Below, piece by piece: positions 1 through 12,800 of a stretch of DNA of 64,000 bases. The stretch covers positions 1,715,494-1,779,493 of the forward strand of contig OY741276.1 of NCBI GenBank assembly GCA_963514095.1, written 5' to 3'. The first letter of the stretch is position 1; every line of letters begins with the position of its first letter. This stretch comes from Eutrigla gurnardus (taxonomy: Eukaryota; Chordata; Actinopteri; Perciformes; Triglidae). Under the pieces are notes generated by a model. That model did no database searches, had not been told where the DNA came from, and was given only the letters and a program-made list of their open reading frames with translations. Both the position numbers and the translations under genes were made by a program.

Positions 1-180
1 TAATGTATTTGCTCTGATGTTCATCAATTTCCCGCAAGTAAACTTTTAAACACAACAAATCAGATTCTGATGGATGCAGAATCCTTTGGATTATTTGTGT
101 TGAAATAAAAGTGTTTGAATAAGAAGAGAAATATCGTCCAGACCAACTTACACACATGACACAAGCAATATATTACCTTC

Positions 181-186
181 TTTATT
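181..186 (-). terminator. Candidate poly(A) signal of klhl22
   Basis: AATAAA on the minus strand about 1.36 kb below the klhl22 stop codon. The region 187-1543 holds no recognisable gene and would be the klhl22 3'UTR. Other A/T-rich hexamers exist nearby, so the exact cleavage site is uncertain. Confidence 0.35.
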
Positions 187-1543
187 AACTCTCAAAAGTC
201 AGAAGTAGGATAGGAAGAAGTTTGCATAACTTGTGCGAATACATTTAATTGTTCTTAAGACGTGACCCTCATTAAAGGAAAAAAATAAATGTGCGTTTGT
301 TTTATAACAGACTTGTGCCTGGAGCTTTTCCATGGCAGAGAACTAAAGATGCAACATTTAGCTTTTCAAACGCTCACATGGAAGAAACAGTGCAACCATG
401 AAGCCAATAGAAACATCCTAAAAATCAACTCATCGTGCTCTTTGGATTCAGTGATGAAACAGCTTATAAAGTACGGAAGATCAATGAAAGTACCCCCCAA
501 AAAATGTGTGGTTTCCACCACACGAAAAATCTAAACTCGATGCTCATAATAAATCATATGCGGTGGGGTCTAAAACCTGGAGCAGCAGCTGCAGCGCCTC
601 ATCTTTCAAACAGGTACAACAGAAAAACAGGTTGTTTTTAAAACAAATTGCGATGTCGGCGGCGGGACGCCGGAGGCTCGTCTCCATCCGCAGAAATACA
701 CGGAAACATAAAAAACACGCAACACAAAGAACAAGGCACGATGTTAAAATGTAACTTCAACCCCCGGGTACCGCGGGTCGGAGCCCGGCTCCAAAAACAC
801 AAACAAAACAGAACATTACTCAGTGACCTATCACTCTTTGTTCAAATATACATTTCAACACAGATGAGTCCCAAACAGCGTGGCATCACAGTACAGTTCT
901 ATCATATACCGCTCAAAAAACACGTGTTCAGTACCTGTTAACGCCGTCACTTCCTGGCAAGAACCAGAATCTGTGGGGGGGCGGAGATGAGAACCTAAAC
1001 CCATTCTTAGAAGATCCTCTATCTATTGCATAGCTGCTGGTCTTCTTCTCTGCCTTCTGTCATGAAGCAGATTTAGTCAAATCCAGCATTTCAGCAGGGC
1101 GACGACTCTCTGAGAACATATTTGAAAAGTGACAAAAAAGTGTGAAAAAAAAAGCCGTCGCTTTGGTTCAGAGGCACTCAAACTGGTCGACGTGACGCTG
1201 CCGAAACACATCCTGCAGGTACTTCGACATGAGGGGTCGATCACGCCGAGACGCAACAGCTAGCTTAAAAGAAACGACGTCACGGAAAAAAACAAACTTC
1301 CGATGAGCCCGACAAACGTGGATTGGAGCCGATGTGGAGCTCTAGGTTTTGGGGTCACGACGTCCTGAAAAAAATTTACATTTAAGAATAGTTTTTTACC
1401 TTTTTATGCAAGTCTCAAAAAAAAAAGATGGGAACACAAGAGGGGAACACGAGGGGCACAGCGCCCCCCGGGGGGAAACAATGGTTTTGCAGGCGAACAC
1501 GTTTTCTAAGAAAGTGCATCACAGGCTCCGGGGCTCTGCTGCT

Positions 1544-4500
1544 TCAGTCCTCGCTGGACTCCTCCGTGTTGTCCATGTCCACGTCTTCCCATGATGCCTT
1601 GGTGCGCTGCTCCCAGTTCCTGGCCTGGGCGATCACAGCGGGGGGCATGAGCGCCACGCAGGCCGCCATGCCCGACACGCGCTCCTTGAACTCCGTCTCG
1701 CTCTCCCACTCGTCTGCGTCGGCGTTGTACACGTGGACGTACTTCATCCGGTTGCCTTTGTCGTGAGAGCGCCCTCCCAGGACGTAGATGCGTCCGTCCA
1801 GCACGGCGACGCCGGGTTCTCCGTGTCCGGCGGGCAGCGGGGTCACCAAAGACCAAGAGTTGGCGTCGGGCTCGAAGCACGCCACCTGGAGAACACAACG
1901 ACACGAGAAACAAATCAGTGTTTAAGTCACTGGCGTAACACCCGCGTGACATCATCGCACCTTCAGGACGTCACGGCGATATCCACGCTCATCGTTGCTC
2001 CCGCCGATCACGTAGATGCGTCCGTTGACGGCGGTCATGCCGTGCCACGCTCGCTCCACCGGCCCCTCGGCGCACGCCGTCCAGCGGTTGGCCCCCGGGT
2101 CGAAGCTGTAGGTCTCTCTGAGGTACGCGTTGCCTCTGCGGCCGCACGTGATGTACATCTTCCCGTCCAGCACGGCGCCGGCGTGGGCGTGGACCTACAG
2201 AGGGGTCCAGACCAGGATCAATTATGTTAATTTAGCACCAATGTTGTGATTTCTTGAGGTGACGAATAAACATCCACACAAGCAGAAATCTAAGTCTAAG
2301 AGTGAGTGTCTGTTGCTTTAAGAGTTGCTGCAGCTCATAGAAGTGATGATGACTGCCCTGGGATGCTGCTGTTCCATAAGGATACCTGGTGTGTGTATAC
2401 AAGGATACGTGTGTGTGGCACCATCGTGTGGACGACGGCGGTATTACGCGTCCGGTGTGCGGGGCTCACACCTCTCTCTTCAGGGGCGAGACGAACTCCC
2501 AGGTGTTGGTGTGCGGGTCGTAGCGCTCCACTGACTCCAGCTCGTTGCTGTAGTCGCGTCCTCCGATGGCGTAAATATGGCCGCCCATCACGCAGACGCA
2601 GTGGTCGGCGTGCTGCTGCTGCAGCGGCTGGATGCAGCACCAGCGGTTGTGTCGAGGGTCGTATCTGTGGGGGGGGGGGGGGTAAATAATAACAAATGAA
2701 TTAGAAACAGTGGATGAGGAATATGCTTTTTCCAAATTCAAATTGTTGCTCAGATTGCAGATTAAATCAAAATAAGTGCAAAAAGAGATCCTTGAGACCA
2801 AAAACCGAGTACAAATACTTAAGTAGAATTTCCAGGTATCTGTACTTTATTTGAATATTTATTTTTCTGACAACTTTTTACATTTTAAAACAAATCTCTG
2901 TACTTTCTGCCTTTAAATGCATTTGAGGGGAATTTTCAAATATCCATTATTATGACGCCAGATTCAGTGGAAATGTACTTCATAGTGATACTTTTTACTT
3001 TGAGTACATTTCAGAGCCTGTACTTCTACTTTTAGCAGAGTCTTTTTAAACACAAGTATCTGGACATCTACTTGAGTATTTTAAACTGAATTTATTTGGA
3101 TTCTGAACAGCCGGTCAGTTTGATGCATACAGCCTGCATATCAGGCAATATTAGATTATTACAAATACACCTGTACCTGCAAATATTTCAGAGATGCCGT
3201 GTTTGCCGTTGTTAACAAACAGTGTGTTACTTGGTGTGAACACAAAGCAGAAAATCTCCTCTTTGAATACGTATAAGTAATGGGCTCTGACCTCCAGCAG
3301 CGCGTCTCTGCACGGAACCCGCTGGTGTTCTTGTCTCCTCCGATCAGGTAGACGAAGTTGTTGAGCACGGCGATGCCCTGGTTGGACATCCGGGGGGCGT
3401 GAGCCGCGGCGAGGGTCCTCCACTCCCCCCAGCTCGGGTGGAACACCTGGAACAAGTGCTCGCCGTCGCCGAGGGAGCTGGAGGTGAACATCCCCCCGAA
3501 GCCCAGCACGCAGCGGAAGGTGGACCGCGGCCGGGTCAGGGGACTCTGCAGGACCGGCTGCCAGATCTCCTGCTCGTGGTAGCGCACCGCCGCCGCCACG
3601 GATTCCCTCAGCGGACACGGGTGCAGCCGGCCGTGCAGCCGCTGCAACACGTGCTTCTCGATCAGGCAGAAACGCACGGCGTCCAGCATCTTCAGGTTGT
3701 CCTTTAGGATCACAAAGATGAAAACAACAGCAATGAAGTGATGAATAAAGTGTAGAGCCGTGTCCGAAATCACTCACTACGCACTATATAGTGAGTTCTA
3801 CGTGTCTGAAGGTTATTCTACCCTTTATAGTGACTCAAAGCATCCCACAATTCATCATGGAAAGCAGCGTACAGCCGAGTGTTTATAGACCATCATGCAT
3901 TGCACTGAAGGACGAGAGTAGAGCGATCAAGACAAATCCATGAAAATAATATATTTAACGTGAGCAGAGCAATGTACTTTGAATTGATTTATTATTTTGG
4001 TAAAATGCACTTATTGCCTCCGAACATGAGCTGCTCCTTTCATTCTTACCTTTCACAATAAAAGCCCGAGACATATAGGCGGCATCACTTCCCACCAGGG
4101 GAACTTAGGTTCGACAAATTGGCTTTATGACATTAAATGGTGTGTTTATTATGGATGGTCCACCAACCCGTTTTAATTGTGTGGTGGCACATTAACTGCT
4201 TTTTTAGTATATTTCCTCTCCGTAGAACCTTGAAGAGTGAGTCGTGAATGCGTCGTGATTTCGGACGCAGCTTGAATCTAAGCAGGTTTATCCATGTCGT
4301 GTGAATCTGATGGAGATGAGGATGAAATGGGGACGCACCTTGGCACTGACCTGCAGGTACACCTGGTCAGTTTCCACCTGCTCGGGGCTGAAGTGGTAGT
4401 GCAGCGCCGCCTCGTACACCTCGTTCTCGCTGTTCACCTGCAGCTCGTCGCTGCTCAGCGCGCTGAAGACGTCGCCTTGGGGCAGCTGGCGGTACACGTC

Positions 4501-7187
4501 GGCGCGGGACAGGGTCTGGATGTTCCCCAGGATGTAGCTGTGGATCCGGGCATTGAGCTGCTGCAGGCCGTAGAGATCCGCCAGGTTGAGGACCTCCAGA
4601 ATGTTGCCCTCGTCCAGCCAGGAGAAGAGGAAGTCACAGCAGAAGCCGACGACGATCTCCAGCTTTTAAACACAAAGGATTCTGATTGGTGAGGAAAAAA
4701 ACGCTTCGACGGCACGATCGAGCAAAAGAACAGCGAGGGAGAGCTCACCTGGACTAGAGTGGCGGCTATCAGCACTTCCTGCACGCACTCCAGGTCCAAC
4801 TCGATCTCCGACGTGTAGATGTAGTCCAGGATCTTCTTCATGGCCATGTAAGATACACCATGAATGGGGATCTCCTTCTGCTGCGTCTCACGGAGGCCTC
4901 CAGCAAACATTCCCCTGGAGGAGGACGGTGATCACACGTTGTTTATTCCCACGGTCATGAAGCCAGTTTACCAAATCAGATGAGCTGGTTTGGGATTAGT
5001 TAGTCCAAGTTTAGCTACTGCATGCTGGGAAACTGAGTTCCTGTGACGCTCAGCTGACAGGAAAGCGACGATTTCACTGATCTGACTTTCCGGAGATTTA
5101 AACCTCCGGTTTAATAAGATTGTGTCAAAACATAGCGTGACCTCGAGTTGACCTTGGAAGCGCCTGATTGGTTTGGTCCATTCAAACCCAACTTTTCTCA
5201 GCGACACAATAACCCGGTTTCAACTCCCTGCATAAGATCCACCTCTTGCTTCCCTGACTGAACCGTCCAATAAAAGACAAATACATAGAGGCACTTCCCC
5301 GCCGGTACGAAGCTCGCCTAATGCAGTAAAAGCATCTCTGTAAAGGGATGTTGGCGCCGTGGCTTCACCTGCTTTTAGCATTGTAATGGGATTACAAGGC
5401 TACCTGCCAACACCTCCATCGTGACCTCAGATAACCTGCAGGTCGGAGACGAGCATTCAGCTTCTCATGGTTATCTGCTGGTTTGCCGATAAAGTCATTT
5501 GGCTCTACTACTTTGGCGTCGATGCCGCTCTCCGGTCTTTGATTTATTGATTTTAACTTCATAAAACTTCAGGGAAATATTTTATTTGTTTGTTCATCTT
5601 CATATCAATGCTGCTGATAGCTTCCTGCCCTTTTACTGTTCAGGTCACGTTGTTAAGTTCTGTTTTGTGCTTTGAGACATTTCAACAAAGATTTGTGTTG
5701 ATTGTGCTGTTCTACATTTTGACACCTTTTGATTTTTACTGCAGACAAATATCTGTTTCAAATGTGGGTCATTGGCCTCCTAGATTGGTAATAATCCTTA
5801 AGAAGCCATATCGGTCGACCCCTCAGGCGTACTGGAGGTCAAGTATTGTACTCGTATTGGTTTGTAGCTGGAGGGAGAGAAGCATCTTCCTGAGCTCAGC
5901 TACAACCCAAAGTACAATCTCTCATCAATAACTCCTCCTCTGTGACCTACATCCTGCTGGCTATCTGTGACCCATATTCACCTAAAGACTATATTTAGTC
6001 TGATAAGGAGGAGAAAAAGAAACGCTTCAACATTTGATCTGGTCTAAAGTGTTGAAATCAGGTATGGACACACACACACACGACTGTGATTACTGTAGAT
6101 ACTTATCATTCATGACGGAAGCAGGCGCGTAAACACGCACTACTCAAACTCAATGTGGTTTAGGTGATGATTAGACTGGACTCTGCACCGAGCCCCGGCT
6201 GGACCTGATCACACGTACGCCTTGATTAGAACGTGCAGCTATGTCTGTAAAGACGGGAGTCAAATACAAGTTGTGTGACGGAGGAGGGAGGGGGTCGCTG
6301 GGGTCGCTGTCGTCATCAGAGTTGCTGCTCTATCTGCGTATTTGTTCTGAGTTAGTCAGGACAGAGCTGCATCTTCTTACTGATACATGGACAGAAGCTG
6401 TCCTAAATCTCACCAAAAGGGAGATTTCATAGGCAACGGTTAAACAATAATAATAATAATAATAATAATCCAAAATGTATATGTATATATATATTTTTTT
6501 ATTTTTAGATTAAAAAAAAAGTTAAAAATGTTGGATTTAAAAAACTAAAATAAAAACAAACAAACGGGGATTCGTAGTGTGCATGCATGATTTGCTGCAT
6601 AATTTTGCAGCAAATCATGCTGGATTTTTGGGGATAACCCCCATCCATCCATAATAATATAATACTAATCAAAATAATCAAAATATATATATTTATTTTA
6701 AAAATCTAAATGTATTTATATATATATATATATATATAAATTAAATTAAAAATGTAAAAATAAAAATAAAATATTTTAAAACAAACAAACGGGGATCAGT
6801 AGTGTGTAACTCTTCCAGAGAGGACTTAATGTCTGCGGGAGCCAGTTACGTTACTGAGGCATATATTATATTTTTATAATTATGCCCCCCCCCCCCCCCC
6901 CATCACCATGGAGACCAGCTGCAGTGAGGTGAATACCTAAAGTAGTCGCAGGAGGCAGCCAGGAGGATCCGGTGGGCCTGGATGGGTCGACCCTCCACCA
7001 GCAGCACCACGTCGAACAGGACGCCGCTCTGCCGGAGAGCCAGCAGGCCGTCCAGCAGGCTGCGGTAGTGGGCGGGGCTCCTGAAGGTCTGGCGGCCCGG
7101 GCGGCCCGACGAGCCACCGGCGCGTCCTCCCATCGGACTCCGCTTTCCTTCGCCGACCGGGCAAGGGTGCCGGTTCTCGGGCTTCAT
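1544..7187 (-). CDS. klhl22: Kelch-like protein 22 (BTB-BACK-Kelch CUL3 adaptor), complete
   Basis: Seven exons on the minus strand, all with GT-AG junctions that keep frame: 6937-7187, 4749-4914, 4351-4662, 3292-3701, 2472-2664, 1961-2194 and 1544-1885. They give 635 aa, against about 634 in human KLHL22. Exons 1-2 encode the BTB domain (LLALRQSGVLFDVVLLVEGR, then AHRILLAASCDYFR), exons 2-4 the BACK domain, and exons 4-7 six Kelch blades (RMSNQGIAVLNNFVYLIGG, AWHGMTAVNGRIYVIGGSND, GEPGVAVLDGRIYVLGGRSH). The C-terminus is acidic and ends ESSED, like the human NSSED. In mammals KLHL22 is a substrate adaptor for CUL3 ubiquitin ligase, with PLK1 and DEPDC5 as reported substrates; this role is inferred here from homology. 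The start is the first ATG (7185-7187) after an in-frame stop. Upstream sequence in that frame has only a GTG. Introns 1, 3 and 4 hold repeats. Confidence 0.95.
2805..3085. repeat. Interspersed nonautonomous repeat in klhl22 intron 4 (copy 1 of a family)
   Basis: AT-rich sequence with phrases such as AGTACAAATACTTAAGTAG, CAGGTATCTGTACTTTA and CTACTTGAGT. The same series of phrases, in the same order, recurs at 31115-31510, so this is a dispersed element. The 'TGTACTTxACTTGAGTA' style is common in teleost nonautonomous DNA transposons. No coding capacity. Confidence 0.6.
3761..4268. mobile_element. MITE-like element with terminal inverted repeats in klhl22 intron 3
   Basis: The left end reads TGTCCGAAATCACTCACTAC. 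The right end is its degenerate reverse complement (GTGATTTCGGACG, ending near 4268). About 510 bp lie between them, with no open reading frame of note. Inverted ends, small size and no coding capacity fit a nonautonomous DNA transposon. I could not assign a superfamily and did not find a clean target-site duplication. Confidence 0.5.
6585..6620. other. Perfect 15-bp inverted repeat (hairpin) in klhl22 intron 1
   Basis: GCATGATTTGCTGCA (6585-6599) and its exact reverse complement (6606-6620) are separated by six bases. The flanking phrase AAACAAACAAACGGGGAT occurs again near 6780, so the surrounding 200 bp look like a diverged tandem duplication inside an AT-rich stretch (6440-6780) containing TAA and TA microsatellites. 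Confidence 0.7.
6884..6901. repeat. Poly(C) tract near the klhl22 exon 1 splice donor
   Basis: An uninterrupted run of about 17 C residues, some 35 bp inside intron 1 from the klhl22 exon 1 donor at 6936/6937. On the transcribed (minus) strand it is a G-run. Confidence 0.85.
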
Positions 7188-7625
7188 CGCCGTGTTCACC
7201 TGTCCAGCGCTGACGCCATCCCGTTGCGTCACGTATCGACGTCACTGATCGAGACGTCCGGACCCAGACCTGTGACGCCGAAGACTTTTAAGTACTTAAC
7301 ACCCTTCCGCTGCCACTCGGGTTAACTTACTCTAAACGGCGTGCTAGCGAGCCGTCAGCTGGTTAGCATTGCTAGCTAACAACAGCACTTTAACAACGAA
7401 ACGCGTCTTCGTGAACAACGACGACGGTTCGGTCGCGGTGACGCCAGAAACACGACCGTGGGACGGCTAGCACCGCCGTTAGCCACCGGGCTCCGCAGCC
7501 TGATGTTTTGACAGATCAAAACAAGCCTGTTTACTTTTTGGTGCCCGAGACGCGGAGCTCGCACGCCATTGGCCACTGGCGTCGCCTCGTCCCGCCCAGC
7601 TTCTAAGAAAGAGCCAATCAGATAC
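7188..7625 (-). promoter_or_regulatory. klhl22 5'UTR and probable promoter
   Basis: GC- and CpG-rich sequence directly upstream of the klhl22 start codon, in a neighbourhood that is otherwise AT-rich. It contains a CCAAT box on the plus strand (7614-7618, within GAGCCAATCA), an inverted CCAAT (ATTGG, near 7568) and a GC-box-like CCCGCCC (7591-7597). No TATA box is evident, which fits a housekeeping CpG promoter. The transcription start is not determined. Confidence 0.5.
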
Positions 7626-8922
7626 GTCAGTCACATTTGCAAGGCAAATAAAGACCGTTAACAGAATTTATGGTGTTTTAAAGTAGAATCAATCATAACA
7701 GTCATTTTATCCACAGCTCAGATTCACCTTATTCATATCAAGTGTGTTTTTTAGCTCAACAAATGTTTAGATACTGTGATTCTTTCTGGAAACACAAGAG
7801 GGTGCTGTTTCCCGCGCAAATGTCTTCACTGCATGTTGTACAAATACACCAGCAGCAGAGGTTCAAAATAGTCCCAAGTACATGTACTCTGTTCTGTATG
7901 TATTACATTTGCATTTTCTATATACATTTACATATTTTCACATGCTCCATTTCCTTTGATATCGTTTCCTCCACTTAACTGGAACAGTTCACCTATTATC
8001 CATCCATCCATCCATTTACCTACCGCTTATCCGATATTCAGGGTCGGGGGGGGGGGGGGGCTGGAGCCGATCCCAGCTGTCATTGGGCGAAGGCAGGGTA
8101 CACCCTGGACAGGTCAGTTCACCTATTATGAAACACAAAATGAAAACACTCCTATCTAGAGTTTATTCAGACAAGAAATATTCAATATATCTTCGTCTTA
8201 AACATGTCACACTAAAAAGGATAATGGGAAGAATGTTTGGACTCTGCCAGATCTAAAATAATGATCCGTCATTCTTGCCAACTGTCTGTTGAATTTATCG
8301 TTTTTGTCCGATATTTGGTGTCCCTGCGATCAAACACTTTCCAGATTGATTTTCCACTGTCTCATAACTGCATGAGCTGCCAGATAGATTTTCTAAGGCA
8401 GCCAGTCATGATGCTCTTTTTATAAAAGTTGAGGCTTCCATATTAGGTTTTTCAATCTCATTCATCTTCTGCCGAGGTTTCAATTTGCATATATCATTTC
8501 CTGACGCCAAGAGTAGAATTTTTTTCCACTCGCAATAACACCGTTGGAATAATCCATCACTTGATTTATTTTCCAGTCTAATATATATGTTGCAGTGGCG
8601 TTGTGCTCAGGGGGGAGAGCTCCCCTGGCTTTTTGTCTTGGGGTGCAGAAATGCCCTTTTCAAATTGCAAATCATAACTTCTTTTCCCCCCTGATGCATC
8701 TGTCATGTGGCTGGAGAAATTCCCATCACAGTTCCTGCCAGTAATGGAGTCTGCTGCAGCTCCCTCAGGAGCAAACATGCATGCCACTCACACTGTGCAC
8801 CTCCACTCCATCTCCTGCTCCCACATCTCTGTCCTGTGTGCCATAATACACTGAATATCTTCAGGTTTTAGACACTTGGTTGGACAAAACCTATACTGGA
8901 AGTAGGAAGAGGACATAGTCAT
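7626..8922. other. Intergenic region without a recognisable gene
   Basis: I see no exon or RNA gene here. The only structured item is the small retroposon at 8000-8114. The short open frames present have no splice context or recognisable domains. Confidence 0.6.
8000..8114 (-). mobile_element. 5'-truncated retroposon fragment flanked by a 15-bp target-site duplication
   Basis: About 115 bp that read, on the minus strand, as the 3' end of a fish LINE/SINE-like repeat ending in a (TGGA)n tail. The phrase CAGCTGTCATTGGGCG is typical of a very common teleost repeat. It is bracketed by an exact direct duplication of CAGTTCACCTATTAT (7985-7999 and 8115-8129), the signature of target-primed insertion. 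A poly(G) tract lies inside near 8046-8060. The LINE clade is not certain. Confidence 0.75.
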
Positions 8923-9846
8923 GGATCTGGATCCATGTGGATTCTGGTGTGAAGCTTAAAGTAAGCGTCTATAATTCAAGGTCAACTTTACAGCTAAGTG
9001 TTAAAGTCATCTTAGTAGCTAACTAGCATTAGTAGCGTGGTAGCGACCTGTCAATCAGCAGGTAAGCCCCGCCCCCTAAAGCATCCCCTGCTTTCTGGTC
9101 TGGTGGACTCTAAATGGACCATAATGTACTAAATGAACATCATGCTGGATTGAAGAAGACTTGAAACTAGAGATTGAGACCATAAACTCATGTTTACAAT
9201 GTTTACTGAGATAATACATCAAGAGAGAAGTAGGACCATTTTCTCATAGACTTCTATACAAGCAGAGAGGAGTCGCCCCCTGGTGGCCAGCAGAGAGAAG
9301 TAGGACCATTTTCTATTAGACTTCTATACAACCAGAGAGGAGTCACCCCCTGGTGGCCAGCAGAGAGAAGTAGGACCATTTTCTCATAGACTTCTATACA
9401 ACCAGAGAGGAGTCGCCCCCTCGTGGCCAGCAGAGAGAAGTAGGACCATTTTCTCATAGACTTCTATACAACCAGAGAGGAGTCGCCCCCTGGTGGCCAG
9501 CAGAGAGAAGTAGGACCATTTTCTCATAGACTTCTATACAACCAGAGAGGAGTCGCCCCCTGGTGGCCAGCAGAGAGAAGTAGGACCATTTTCTCATAGA
9601 CTTCTATACAACCAGAGAGGAGTCGCCCCCTGGTGGCCAGCAGAGAGAAGTAGACCATTTTCTCATAGACTTCTATACAACCAGAGAGGAGTCGCCCCCT
9701 GGTGGCCAGCACAGAGAAGTAGGACCATTTTCTCATAGACTTCTATACAACCAGAGAGGAGTCGCCCCCTGGTGGCCAGCACAGAGTGACAGTTTACGGC
9801 ACTTCAGCCTTGGATTCACTTTTCAGAACCGGAGGTTGCTCCCTGG
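8923..9846 (+). mobile_element. Interspersed element 'A' with an internal 70-bp tandem array
   Basis: The element has a left arm (from GGATCTGGATCCATGTGG through GACCTGTCAATCAGCAGG and CATCCCCTGCTTTCTGG), then eight tandem 70-bp units, then a right arm ending CAGAACCGGAGGTTGC. The same arms occur around 13612-14514, 35949-36137 and 48664-48985, and inverted at 12915-13135 and 27982-28250, so this is one dispersed family. No open reading frame suggests a transposase. Superfamily unknown. Confidence 0.75.
9221..9787. repeat. 70-bp minisatellite (8 units) carrying CTCF-like motifs
   Basis: Eight units spaced 69-70 bp apart (motif starts near 9274, 9344, 9414, 9484, 9554, 9624, 9693 and 9763). 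Each contains GTCGCCCCCTGGTGGCCA or a one-base variant. Its reverse complement shares its first 16 bases with the commonly quoted vertebrate CTCF consensus TGGCCACCAGGGGGCG. Six of the eight cores match the degenerate core YGCCMYCTRSTGG exactly. Unit 2 has CACCCCC and unit 3 has CTCGTGG. Confidence 0.9.
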
Positions 9847-12800
9847 ACAAAACAAGTAATTTGAAGACATCACTGCAGGTTTAAAGAAGTGCAATTTCCA
9901 TTTTTTTTATAGACCAAATGATTAATTGGTTAATGGAAGTAAATGTTAATTGCAGTAACCCACAGTAAATGGCAACAGTTTAAAACGATAGCAGTCGTCA
10001 GTCACAGCCAATAAATTAAATGCTGAAAGTGATGCCTGATGTTCATTAGCTGATGTTGCTCATATAGGATTACTGATAAATTTTCATTACCTAGTCCTCT
10101 CATCATTCATGTGGTTTTATTTTCCAAACACATCGGCTTAATCTCACACTTTTGAATCTTAGAATCACTTTCCTTGCTGATTGGTGTGACAGGGTCGTGT
10201 CAGCGCCCTTGTCATCGTGAGTGACGTCAGAGACTGAAAGCATGTTTTTTTGTTTGACCTTCCTGGAGGTCACGGAGAGCCGGGGTTTTTTGCCATTATG
10301 GAGTAGAGCATTGTGGTGCATTAGCAGCGGGCCGTCTCCTCTCATCAGGAGAAAAGGCCGAGCAGCAGGCGAACTCAAGCCGGAGGAAGAAATGACAAAG
10401 AAACCAACACAAAGTGAGGCTGCATTTACAGGATTAACTGGCAGTCTCTTCTACAGACGGACTCTGAGAAGGGATGTCGGCCACAGCCGCTGCCGAGGCT
10501 TTCACGTGGTCCGTCATGACCTTGAGCTTTTGTGAGCATCCCTGTTACAGCGTGGGCGGCCTTCCTGTGATGAGGCGACTTAGTGAGTCGTGGAAATAAG
10601 AAAATAAATGATAAATAAATCACACATGTCACGTATTCTACGTGTCAAATGTTGCATCTTGGTCAGAGTTCCCAAAGCTTCAAACTGTGATGCTCTACAT
10701 CAGTTACGGAGCGTTGATATGCCTCTGTCTTTTCAAAATAAACTTCCCTCTGGACAGGAAGTTAGGTTTAGGGCCTGTGTTGCTCTCACAGCGCAAAGCC
10801 AACGTCAAACAAATAGACAGGAGCCCAAATAGATAATACAACTAGAAGTCTCTCAAAAAACAGTGGTTAGGGTGGTGTTACATTGTCAAGACATTGTTAC
10901 CATAGAAACACTTTAGAAGCCTTTTTTTAATGAAACAGTGAGGTTTAGGAAAACAGCGTGCTGGATGTTAACTTCCCTGACTGATAGCGATCAGCAAGTC
11001 ACGTGACTATCAACACCAATTATTAACAACTGACATGACGTAATGTTCATTTTTAGATTCGCACAGGACACTTACGGCAGTTTCCTGGGTGAAAGTCCTG
11101 TGTTTGACTGACCCGTCCACCTTTTTGCCAGTTAATTTACCCATAATGCAGCAGGGAGGATGTTGCCAAAAACTAAGCGATGCCGAGGAGCAGCGGCCAA
11201 GCTGCATTATTTGACTGCTTGGCGGTGAGAACGGGTCGATTGTGGAGACGATAAGAGGAAACTGGCAGACCCCAGACCAGCTGACAGAATGGCTCCGGTG
11301 GTGCCATTCATTCATTCTGCTGCACCTCGTCCAGGACGGCTGCCAAAAACCTGCCACCTGGACATTTGAAAAAACCCTCATTGTTGCTTGAATCTAGACC
11401 GCTTGGCATATGACTGGAATTCTTAACGAGCAGCGTTTTCTATATGAAATACCTTCTTCCATTGGTTTGAGTTTTACCGCAGTCAATAACGAGGCATAAA
11501 CTGTGAAGAGTGCATGTCGAGATGAAAAAAAAGCAAACGTGTCGGCTGGTGAGGGATCAGCGTGAACGGAGCTGTGTGTCTGAACGCGCGGTGATTCATC
11601 CGGCGAATGGAGGCTGTGGAGTGAGTGAGGTGAAGCCCTGGCAGGTGCAATCTTTGTCGGGGGCTGCTCACCATGATTGGGAGGTGAGAAATCAATTTTC
11701 CCTCTACACTGAAAAATCCCTGCGCCGATGTTTGATGAAGGCTGGCGGCCGTCTCCGTGTGGCGGCCGTCTCCGTGTGGCGGCCGTCTCTGTGTGGCGGC
11801 CTGCCGGGCGACAGACGCTGGGTGTTTCTTGCAACAGCCACAGTGAGATTGTTAGGGAGAGGAAGGGCAATTTGTAGTCTCTGGATATTGAAATGACAAT
11901 TTAATTTATTCATTGTTTAACCATAATGGCGATTCCCGTGTCAGCTGAAGCGATGGGTTTTTTCTGTCTCCGTCTGAGGTCAGAGAGTCACCGACTCGGA
12001 GAAGGTTGGGAGATTTCCTGCCTCGCCGGGAAAACAAACCAATGTCTCTGAAATATTCATGCAGCCAAACAGTCTGCGCTGCTCTGCAGGAGGCGAGGAT
12101 TGTCAGTTCGTATTAAAATGAAAGAGGAAATAATGGAGTAAAATAAAAATGAAGAAACAGCAGGCGTTCCACGTGCTTGTATTCCATGATCGTGAACGAC
12201 TAAAGCCAGACAGGTCGGGATCATCTCTTCTGTTTGTCGCGTGGCCGACACGTGGCAGGAAACATCTCCCCGTGGGAAGTATTACACAAGACGGCGAGCA
12301 GAGACTCCATAGCACCAGATAACTCGGCCGGACGGCTGTGACGGCTGCTCCCCAAGGACAGGTTTAGTCTGTACATGTACGGTTTGCTGCTGATGGAACA
12401 TCGGAACGGGATGGGAAATGTCTTTTTACACTGAGGAGAAAATGTTTCATTTACATCACGCTCATAAAAACATGATCGGAATGCACTTCCTGCAAGATTA
12501 CAGGAGCATTTTCAGGAAAAATAGCCGTCCTCGGCAATAACCTGAGTGGGTGGTCGGTCATATCTGTGTCTGGACTCGTATTGAACGAGGCTTCTGTGGA
12601 TCTTAGTGTGAAAACCTTGTTGACACACAGAGAGCAGAGAGAATTTCATTTATACGGCAAATTCTCTTCCAGGTGGAAGCTGCAACGCGTGAGCAACCGC
12701 GGCATCCCACCACAAACAGAGCGGTGTTAAAATAAACCATAAAGAAGTAGGAATCACAGTAAAAATCATCAAACTCAGCAACCAGTCAATTAGAATTCAT

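Noticed and set aside
6937..7245. Longer klhl22 N-terminus starting at GTG 7232 or in another frame at 7245
   Set aside because: GTG is not a normal vertebrate start, and a stop codon lies just upstream in that frame. ATG 7187 gives a length like human KLHL22.
9221..9787. Regularly spaced repeats resembling a CRISPR array
   Set aside because: The whole 70-bp unit repeats with no unique spacers, in vertebrate DNA inside a dispersed element.
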